Assembly (NCBI RefSeq): GCF_002289565.1
Contig: NZ_NTFY01000008.1
Coordinates: forward strand, 44,553-108,552
From: Rhodopirellula sp. SM50
Lineage (GTDB): Bacteria > Planctomycetota > Planctomycetia > Pirellulales > Pirellulaceae
Length of the DNA: 64,000 bases
Direction: 5' to 3'
Shown: piece by piece, positions 9,501-16,700 of the stretch
Position numbering within the stretch: position 1 is the first letter of the stretch
How the letters are laid out: each line of letters opens with the position of its first letter
Made by a program: the position numbers and the translations under genes
The notes under the pieces: model-generated
What the model was told of the DNA's origin: nothing
The model's database searches: none
The model's input: only the letters and a program-made list of their open reading frames with translations

Positions 9501-12388
9501 CGCGAGCCGGATTCGCGGAAGTCACCGGAACCAAGTTCAACGACTTGAACAACAACGGACGACGCGACGCCGGCGAACCGGGACTCGGGGGCGTCCGAAT
9601 GTACGTCGACGTGGACCATGACGGACAGTACGACGTCGGCGAACCCTTTGCGATCTCATCGGCGGACAACCCCTCGACGACCGACGTGGATGAAACCGGC
9701 CGGTACGCGATCATTGACCTGATCGAGGGGAGCCATGTCATTCGTGAAGTCGTGCCGACGGGATTCCAGCAGACCTTTCCGATCGCGGCGGCTGTGTCGA
9801 ACACGATCGAATTTGATGCGGTGGGGCCGGAGTCGGGGATCACGCTTCCAGGGGTGACCGATTTCAGTTTTGCCGGGGCACGATTCGCCGACGGAACCGT
9901 CCTCAACACGGGCATGCCGTCACTGAACGCGTCGGGGCTGTTCGCTTATGAAGTCACGGCCGAAGAGGCGGATGTCGAATTTGATCGGCTGATTGATTCT
10001 GCACGCTTCTTTTTCGTGCATGCCGGAGCCACCGCTGCGACGGCGACGGCCTACGGTGTCGACGGGACTATTCTGGGACAGGTCACCAGCCGGCTGGCGA
10101 CGGTCAACGCCGACCCTGCGAACTTTGTCACACTCGATCCGACCGATCCGATTTCGCGAATCGTGTTTAGCGGTGGTGTGGTGGACCAATTCACATTCAC
10201 CAGCACCGCGAACGATCAGTCGCATCTGGTACATCTTGGCGAAGACGAGGTGGCCGGCGCCATCGATTTTGGCAATCACCAAGCGACGCCGACACTGGTG
10301 GTCACACACTTCATGGCCAACCACAACGGCTTTGTCGCGCACTTTAATCGCTCGCTCGATGATGCTGACTTGAATTTGCACGACGACTTTGCCCAATCCC
10401 TGGGGGAAGCGGATGTCGTCGTACAAGGTGCTGCAACAGGAATCGTGCGTGGATCGCTGGTGCTCGATGAATCCGGGCGCAGCGTGACCTTTGTCCGCAC
10501 CGGTGGCCCCTTGGAACCAGACCACTACACCGTCACTTTGCGCAGCGCAGCCGACGGTTTCAAAGACGACCAGGGCGAACGGCTCGACGGCAACGAAGAC
10601 GGAATCGAGGGGGACGATTTCAGTCGCGGTTTTGTGATCGCGACTCCGGCGGCCGATCACGTGACCATCACAATCCCCGAATTCGCCCGCGGCGCCGGCC
10701 AGACGATCAATCTGCCCGGCAACGCCGACTTCGGAATCCCAGTGACCCTGAGCACCGGGCATGATGTTTCCAGTGTCGACTTTGAACTGGCGTTTGATCC
10801 CAACCTGTTGACGCTAAGCGGGTTTTCCTCCGACATCGCCAGCGCGGTTGCGGCGTTCCATCTGGTCCATCCCGGATTGGCACGCGTCACGGTCAGCAGT
10901 CCAAACGAGTTTGCGGCCGAGGAGGGTTTGATGGAACTCGGACGATTCGCCGCATCCGTTCCCGCCTCGGCACCCTACACCGCCAAACAGGTCTTGGACC
11001 TGCGGACCATCGAGGTCCGCGATAGCGCCCCGCTGCCTGCGCTGCGTCCGACGCGCGACGATGATGGATTGCACATCGCGGCTTATGTCGGCGACCACAA
11101 CGCCAGCGGTTCGTACACCGGTGGCGACGTCACCCTGCTTCAGCGCGTCGTCGTGGGCAGCGCTTCGGGGTTTGCCGACTACAAACTTGCCGATCCGCGG
11201 GTGATCGCGGACCTCAACCACAGCGGCGACCTATCCGGTGGCGACGCGACGTTGCTGCAACGCGTGATCATCGGAACTCCGGTCGACGTGGTGCCGGCGA
11301 TTCCCAGTGGCGTCACGCCTCAAGCGGCCGACGGCCCCGATCCGCTGATCTTCATTCCGACCGACCTGAAAGCCTCGCCGACGACAACCGTCGCCACACC
11401 CGTGATGCTGACCGTGACCGAAAGCGATGGCATCACACTCAGCAGTGTTGACTTGGTCATCGAGTTTGACCCGAACCAATTCGACGTTACAAATTTCCGT
11501 CTGGGAGACTTGCTCCAAGATGCGGGGTTTAGCGATCCCGCCGTCAATGTTCAGCGTCCGGGAATGATCCGGGTCACGATGTCCACGGCCGCGAGCACGC
11601 CGCTGCTTGCCAACGGGACCACTGGTTCGCTGCTGGTGTTCGACATGACGGTCAAGAGCGACGCGTTGATCGGGGCTTCGACGATCAACTTGAGAGCCAA
11701 TTTCGTTGACACGATCAGCCGAACGACAACCAACGCGACCAACGCAAACGTTCACGAGCTATTGCTGGTTCCGTCACCGACCAACGGCGCCGATGATCCG
11801 GTCGACGGTGTGATCACGGTGATGCCCGGTGTCCAGCAAATCACGGTCAATGATGGAACGAACAATCGATCCCAGATCACATCCTTGACGATTCAGTTCA
11901 ATACGATTTTGGACCAAGGCTTGCTGAGCGATGCGTTCGAACTGGTCAATCTCGATCGGTTGCAAAACGTCGGTGTGATCCACGTGTCGGCCGCGGATGA
12001 CCCTGGGCTTGGCAAGACGATCGCGACACTCACCTTTGCCGGCGATTCGACGGTGCCACGCAGCGGTTCAGGACTGTTCGGAAACTCCCTGGCCGACGGG
12101 AACTATCGGCTGGAGATCACCGCCGGCAACGTCCGCGCGGCAACCGAGGGTGAAATGACGGCCCCCTATCAGTTCGGCCAAGATTCACTCGATCAGTTCT
12201 TTCGACTCTATGGCGATACCGACGGCGATCGCGACGTCGATGGCCAGGACTATGGACGTTTCGGAAGGGCCTTCCTCAGCCAATCCGACGATCCGAATTA
12301 CGACCCCTTCATGGATTCCGACGGCGATGGCGATGTCGATGGACAAGATTACGGCCGCTTCGGTTTGAATTTTCTGAAGAGGCTGTAG
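6563..12388 (+). CDS. Large exported repeat protein with SdrD-like, cohesin-like and dockerin domains
   Basis: This 1,941-residue protein is probably exported and surface-bound or released. The basic N-terminus ends in LERLEDRRVLAA (29-40), the Planctomycetes-type export motif. Residues about 40-917 are beta-rich repeats of 181 residues: one diverged N-terminal copy, three near-identical copies, and a fourth that diverges after its first half. Then follow an SdrD/B-type calcium-binding domain (about 984-1075, GTKFNDLNNNGRRDAGEPGL), a cohesin-like domain (about 1370-1480), a dockerin-like pair (GDHNASGSYTGGDVTLLQR, about 1505-1570), a second cohesin-like domain (about 1595-1730), and a terminal dockerin pair (DTDGDRDVDGQDYGRFG and DSDGDGDVDGQDYGRFG, about 1885-1938). 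It may be a structural or adhesive cell-surface protein. No catalytic domain was seen. Confidence 0.85.
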   Translation: MRRRHGHRSTRQRTALSKRLRRPTLRPRLERLEDRRVLAAVSGLITSNLTFTDPSDPVEFVADTQIASGVTVEVGANVPVRISENINVTVEGMLKFDHSAGVEITDGSGGQDSGIVVSGTGTLDIDDTDFTRRTISNAFDRTRIAVVAGGKFMATDSRFDWDTVALDDGSLIADASTAWVQNNEFNQTVSVPYQHLEDASRLSDNLRFEDIEILAGSLPTGETLDLNLIGTATTVNQRYVFPSGFEIQSNASLSVNQGVSVLLKEDQQISVDGTLTFDNAMSMVAEDGFSGQVAGISVKGTGTLDVINTDFTRTNTGNFQDDIRIDVAAGGEFKATDSHFDWDSLRLNDGSVISNGSTPWVLRNEFTQPISVPYQHLQDASRLADNLRFEDINILAGSLPTGETLDLNLIGTATTVDLRYVFPSGFEIQSNATLSVNQGVSVLLKEDQQISVDGTLRFDNAISMVAEDGFSGQAAGISVNGTGTLDVINTDFTRTNTGNFQDDIRIDVAAGGEFKATDSHFDWDAIRLNDGSVISNGTTPWVLRNEFTQPISVPYQHLQDALRLSDNLRFEDINILAGSLPTGETLDLNLIGTATAVDLRYVLPSGFEIQSNATLSVNQGVSVLLKEDQQISVGGTLRFDNAISMVAEDGFSGQAAGIMVNGTGTLDVINTDFIRTNTGNFQDNIRIDVAAGGEFKATDSHFDWDSLRLNDGSVISNGSTPWVLRNEFTQPISVPYQHLQNASRLADNLRFEDINILAGLLPTGQMLHLNLIGTATTVDLRYVFPSGFTIQEESLLSINADVRTLLKENQQFNVDGTLRFNNAASLVIEDGFSGQTSGISVGVTGTLDVIKTDLTRINTGNLQDIARIFVRGNFYAEKSLLAWDKIEIDPAASVVFDRNEFYTPLQIDSSARTDIRINDFSNLASNNTGIVLVGDPNAEVDLRYNFWGATNPAQIDLKILDKIDTSSRPLAVYMPPLTSPRAGFAEVTGTKFNDLNNNGRRDAGEPGLGGVRMYVDVDHDGQYDVGEPFAISSADNPSTTDVDETGRYAIIDLIEGSHVIREVVPTGFQQTFPIAAAVSNTIEFDAVGPESGITLPGVTDFSFAGARFADGTVLNTGMPSLNASGLFAYEVTAEEADVEFDRLIDSARFFFVHAGATAATATAYGVDGTILGQVTSRLATVNADPANFVTLDPTDPISRIVFSGGVVDQFTFTSTANDQSHLVHLGEDEVAGAIDFGNHQATPTLVVTHFMANHNGFVAHFNRSLDDADLNLHDDFAQSLGEADVVVQGAATGIVRGSLVLDESGRSVTFVRTGGPLEPDHYTVTLRSAADGFKDDQGERLDGNEDGIEGDDFSRGFVIATPAADHVTITIPEFARGAGQTINLPGNADFGIPVTLSTGHDVSSVDFELAFDPNLLTLSGFSSDIASAVAAFHLVHPGLARVTVSSPNEFAAEEGLMELGRFAASVPASAPYTAKQVLDLRTIEVRDSAPLPALRPTRDDDGLHIAAYVGDHNASGSYTGGDVTLLQRVVVGSASGFADYKLADPRVIADLNHSGDLSGGDATLLQRVIIGTPVDVVPAIPSGVTPQAADGPDPLIFIPTDLKASPTTTVATPVMLTVTESDGITLSSVDLVIEFDPNQFDVTNFRLGDLLQDAGFSDPAVNVQRPGMIRVTMSTAASTPLLANGTTGSLLVFDMTVKSDALIGASTINLRANFVDTISRTTTNATNANVHELLLVPSPTNGADDPVDGVITVMPGVQQITVNDGTNNRSQITSLTIQFNTILDQGLLSDAFELVNLDRLQNVGVIHVSAADDPGLGKTIATLTFAGDSTVPRSGSGLFGNSLADGNYRLEITAGNVRAATEGEMTAPYQFGQDSLDQFFRLYGDTDGDRDVDGQDYGRFGRAFLSQSDDPNYDPFMDSDGDGDVDGQDYGRFGLNFLKRL
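7142..9313 (+). repeat. Four tandem 543-bp coding repeats
   Basis: The marker CAACACCTG followed by an Asp- or Asn-Ala codon pair occurs at 7142, 7685, 8228 and 8771, a spacing of exactly 543 bases (181 codons) each time. The units starting 7142, 7685 and 8228 are nearly identical at DNA level, including many synonymous positions. The unit from 8771 is near-identical to about 8925 and then diverges. Such identity points to recent duplication or ongoing gene conversion. Confidence 0.95.
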
Positions 12389-12557
12389 AAGGCGGGGATC
12401 CGGGGGCGGCTTGGATGGCAGAATAAGACGATGGAGGCAATGTTGGGATGGCAGTCGGGGGCTCGTCAGGTCCTCTTCCCCCGTCGCTGTCCCGTTTCGT
12501 TAGAATGCACGCCTCCCTCCCTCCCCAGTCCACCCCAGCCCACCCAGGACATGCATC

Positions 12558-13550
12558 ATGAACCGTGCCGTCTCCCTCTTTGCCTTGCTTCTCCTCCCCG
12601 TCGCACTCTTGGCGGCCGACGACTATCCCAAACCCGTTCTCGTCGACTCGCAGCGTATTTGGGACGCGGCTCCACACAACGCGTTCACCGATTTGGTGCG
12701 GTTCAACGAGCGTTGGTACTGCGTTTTTCGCGAGGGTCAAAAACACGTCTCTCCCGACGGTGCGTTGCGAGTTCTGACGTCGTCGGACGGTGAAAATTGG
12801 AAGTCCGCGGCGCTGGTCACCTCAGAAGACTACGATCTGCGCGATGCCAAAATCACCGTCACTCCCGAGGGCCGGCTGATGCTCGCCGGCGCCGGAGCAG
12901 CCGACACGCCGGAGGGCAGACACCATCAATCGCTGGTTTGGTTTTCCGACGACGGCACCAATTGGAGTCCCCCAACCGCGGTCGGTGATCAAGACAACTG
13001 GCTCTGGCGGATCACGTGGCACAAGGGGAATGCGTACGGTTTCGGCTACGGTTGCGGCAAGGGCGAGCGATGCCTGCGGCTGTTCAAAAGTTCCGACGGA
13101 AAGACGTTTGAAACGCTGATCGAGAACGTTGACGTCGAAGGCACGTACCCCAACGAAACGTCCATCGTTTTTCTTCCCGACGACACGGCGTACTGCTTAT
13201 TGCGACAGGACGGAAAACCCAATTCAGGCAACCTCGGTACCTCGCGTCCCCCGTACACGCATTGGGATTGGAAGAGTCTGGGCGTTCGGATCGGCGGTCC
13301 CGACATGATTCAGCTGCCCGACGGTCGTTTCGTCGCCGTCGTCCGACTGTACGATTCGCCCGTCCGTACGTCACTCTGTTGGCTCGATCCCGAAGACGGC
13401 ACCCTGACCGAAGCACTTAAACTGCCATCGGGCGGAGACACCAGTTACGCAGGTTTGGTCTGGCATGATGAGATGCTGTGGATCAGCTACTATTCGTCAC
13501 ACGAAGGCAAGACGAACATCTACTTGGCCAAGGTCCGCTTCGAATCTTAG
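12558..13550 (+). CDS. Secreted sialidase-like beta-propeller protein
   Basis: A 330-residue protein with a clear signal peptide (LFALLLLPVALLAA, cleavage near residue 20). The remainder resembles the six-bladed exo-alpha-sialidase fold, with Asp-box-like blades such as SSDGENWK, FSDDGTNWSP and SSDGKTFE. It shares the opening HNAFTDLVRF motif, an arginine-rich first blade and the ending YYSSHEGKTNIYLAKV with the protein at 25049-26143. True sialidase activity is uncertain because the full arginine triad was not identified. The start ATG at 12558 is well placed before the signal peptide. Confidence 0.75.
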   Translation: MNRAVSLFALLLLPVALLAADDYPKPVLVDSQRIWDAAPHNAFTDLVRFNERWYCVFREGQKHVSPDGALRVLTSSDGENWKSAALVTSEDYDLRDAKITVTPEGRLMLAGAGAADTPEGRHHQSLVWFSDDGTNWSPPTAVGDQDNWLWRITWHKGNAYGFGYGCGKGERCLRLFKSSDGKTFETLIENVDVEGTYPNETSIVFLPDDTAYCLLRQDGKPNSGNLGTSRPPYTHWDWKSLGVRIGGPDMIQLPDGRFVAVVRLYDSPVRTSLCWLDPEDGTLTEALKLPSGGDTSYAGLVWHDEMLWISYYSSHEGKTNIYLAKVRFES

Positions 13551-13711
13551 GCAACCGCCGTTTGATCGGTGTCCCCTTTTGCTCGGCAAGTCGACCGAAT
13601 CAACCGTCTCCAAGTACGCGTACCGCTCTAGCGGAACACCGGCACGAATCGGATGCGATTGAACGATCCATCGCGGCGAACGGACGACCACGACGGAACG
13701 AATGCTGGATT

Positions 13712-13734
13712 GACAGGCTGGAAGCCTATCCCAC
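13712..13734 (+). repeat. 23-bp dispersed repeat (GGCTGGAAGCCTATCCCAC type)
   Basis: This is one of five copies of a 23-bp motif containing the imperfect palindrome GGCTGGAAGCC. The others are at 25020-25042, 34990-35012, 45846-45868 and 45942-45964. This copy lies between the sialidase-like gene and the large fusion gene. Confidence 0.8.
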
Positions 13735-13768
13735 TTTTGACAAGCGAGCATTTTCACCAGTGACTTTT

Positions 13769-16700
13769 ATGCATCGATACTGTTTCGTGTGTTGGTTGTT
13801 CCTCGTTTTTTTGGCCGTCCGAATGCCCGCCGACAAACCCGTGTGGGCCGGTGGATTGCGAGCCGGAGCGGCATCGGTGGACATCTCCCCCCGCAGCCTG
13901 CCGGCGATTCGCAACGGCGGCTTCTTGCAGGCCGAATGGAATCGCGTGGACGATCCGCTGCACGCCCGTTGTCTGGTGTTGTCCGATGGCAAAGAAACCA
14001 TCGCGCTCGCAATCGTCGATTCGTGCATGCTTCCCACCGACATTTGCGCAGCCATCAAAGCGAAGGTGGCCGATGAGATTTCGCTACCGTCCCAACGCAT
14101 CCTGATCAGCGCCACGCACACCCATTCGGCCCCATCGGTGATGTCGTACTGCCTGGGCAGCAGTCGCGATGAAGCGTATGTCGAATTCGTCGTGCCGCAA
14201 ATCGCCCAAGCGATCGTGTCCGCGCACCGGAACCTGCGCCCAGCAAAACTCGGCTGGACGTCCGTGAACGCAGAAGGACACACGAATTGTCGCCGCTGGA
14301 TCACCCGCGGCGATCGGATCCGAACCGATCCTTTCGGTGAACCGACAGTGCGGGCCATGATGCATCCGGGTTACCTGAATCCCGATTACGTCAGTCCGGC
14401 CGGCCCGGTCGATCCTCAACTGTCCGTGCTGAGTGTCGTTTCCGCCCAGGACGACACGCCGATCTGCGTGTTGGCGAACTATTCGATGCATTACTTCGGC
14501 AGCAGTTCCGGATTCTCGGCGGACTACTTCGGTGAAGTCGCCGATCTGCTGGAATCGCAGATCGCTCCAACCGATAGCGGATCACATCACACCTTCGTCG
14601 GCATCATGTCGCAAGGGACCAGCGGTGATCTGCATTGGATGAACTACGCCAAATCGCATCAACCTGTGAGTCGAAAAGACTACGCCAAAGAGATCGCCCA
14701 AAAGACATTGGCGGCGTGGAAACAAATCGAGCATCGTTCGGATCTGACGATTGCGATGGCCGAATCACCGATGAAACTCCGCAGGCGAGTTCCCGACGCC
14801 CCACGTCTGGCGTGGGCCAAGACAATCAACTTACAACGGGGTCCGCGTCCACCCAAAGATCGCCCGGAAGTCTACGCGCAACAGGCCCAATGGATTGACG
14901 AGAATCCGGAAACAGAATTGATCTTGCAAGCCGTGCGGATCGGCGATCTTGGCATCACGGCGCTGCCGAACGAAGTCTACGGAATCACGGGGTTGAAACT
15001 GAAACAGCAAAGTCCGCTCGGCGACACCTTTAATCTGGAACTGGCCAACGGCGCCGAAGGTTACATCCCGCCGCCGGAGCAGCATCGTTTGGGCGGATAC
15101 ACAACCTGGCCGGCACGAACGGCTGGATTGGAAATCGATGCGGAACCGAAGATCGTCGACCGCGTGCTGTCGCTGTTGGAATCCGTCTCGGGAAAGAAGC
15201 GGCGTCCGCTGGTCGATCCGCCGAACGCGTATTCCCGCGCGATCCTCAATGCCGAGCCCGCGGCGTACTGGCGTTTGGGCGACATGGTCGTCGACCGCGC
15301 GACCGATGCCACGGGGAATCATCATGCGACATTCCAGGGCGGTGTCGCACTTTACCTGCCGGGGCCTAGCGGCAGCGGTTTTGACGAAACGGGCAACCGC
15401 AGCGTCTACTTCGCCGGCGGCTCTTTAGAAGCCACCGTGAACTCGCTGCCGAATCCCTACAGCGTGTCGATGTGGTTTTGGAACGGTTTGCCGGCCGATG
15501 GACATGGCCAATCGGGAACGCTGTTTTCGCGTGGCCGCGACGAATCAATTGAATCGTTATCGATCATCAGCGACGATCAGGGCATGACTTTGCTGGCGTT
15601 CGACGACAGTTCGACACGGCACGTCGCTGCGACACCCCTGTCGACCAAAGCATGGCATCACGTCACGTGGGTGCGTGATGTCGAGTCGGTCAAGGTCTAC
15701 TTGGACGGCAACCCCAAGCCGGAATTGGAACTGCCACTCCCGGCAAACGACGGCTCACCGGCAGAGGAATTCTCATTCGGCCGATTCGACGGCAAGCTCG
15801 ATGACATTGCGTTGTTCGCGCGAGCTCTTTCCGCAGACGAAATGAGCGGTTTGTATCGCACCTCCGGAATGCAACGTCCGGCGCGTCCCCGGCGGCCGGT
15901 CACGCAAAGTGAAAAGCAGTCCGACGCCGGATCACTGAAACGTTACGCCGACGCAGTTCGAACTTCGCGACCGCTCGCCTATTGGCGTTTGCATGACACC
16001 GATCGCGACTCCGCGCGCGATGAAGTGGGCGGCAACCACGCTCGGTATGAACGCAATGCCGGACCCCGGAAACCTGGCACGGCGACCCCGAATTTCTCGG
16101 GCGGACGCGTCTTGGCGGGCGTCTCGAATCTTGACGATCAATACAGCGTCGAATTCTGGTTCCGCAACGAACTGCCCATCACCAGTCGTCCGGTCACCGC
16201 CTACCTGTTCACCCGAGGCATCAACGGGGCCGACGCCGCCCCCGGAGACAGTCTGGGGATCGGCGGAACACACGCCTCGACGGGACGGTTGCTGGTGTTC
16301 AACGGCAACGACCGCAATGAATTGATCGGCGGAAAGACAATACTCGTCCCGGGCGGTTGGAATCACGTGGTGATGACGCGTGACGGCGACAAACTGACGG
16401 TCTTTCTGAACGGTGAACTGGAAATCGACGGACGGCTCGCAAAGACCTATCCCGACCGCTGCGCCGAGTTTCAGATCGGTGGCCGCAATGACAACTTTGC
16501 CAATCTGCAAGGCATGCTCGAAGAGGTGGCGATTTATGATCGCGTGATCACTCTTGACGAGGCCAAAACGCACTTCATTGCCGCCGGCGTGAAGGCAATC
16601 GCAAAACCAAAACCGCAAACGAATGCCCAGCCGGAAACTTCGCCCAAACCGACCGCGGCGGCCGATTCCCTGGAAAAGATTCACGTTCGCGAGGGTTATC

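Noticed and set aside
13478..13768. N-terminal extension of the 1,909-residue fusion
   Set aside because: It overlaps the end of the sialidase-like gene and a dispersed repeat, and lacks a signal peptide. The ATG at 13769 begins a good one.
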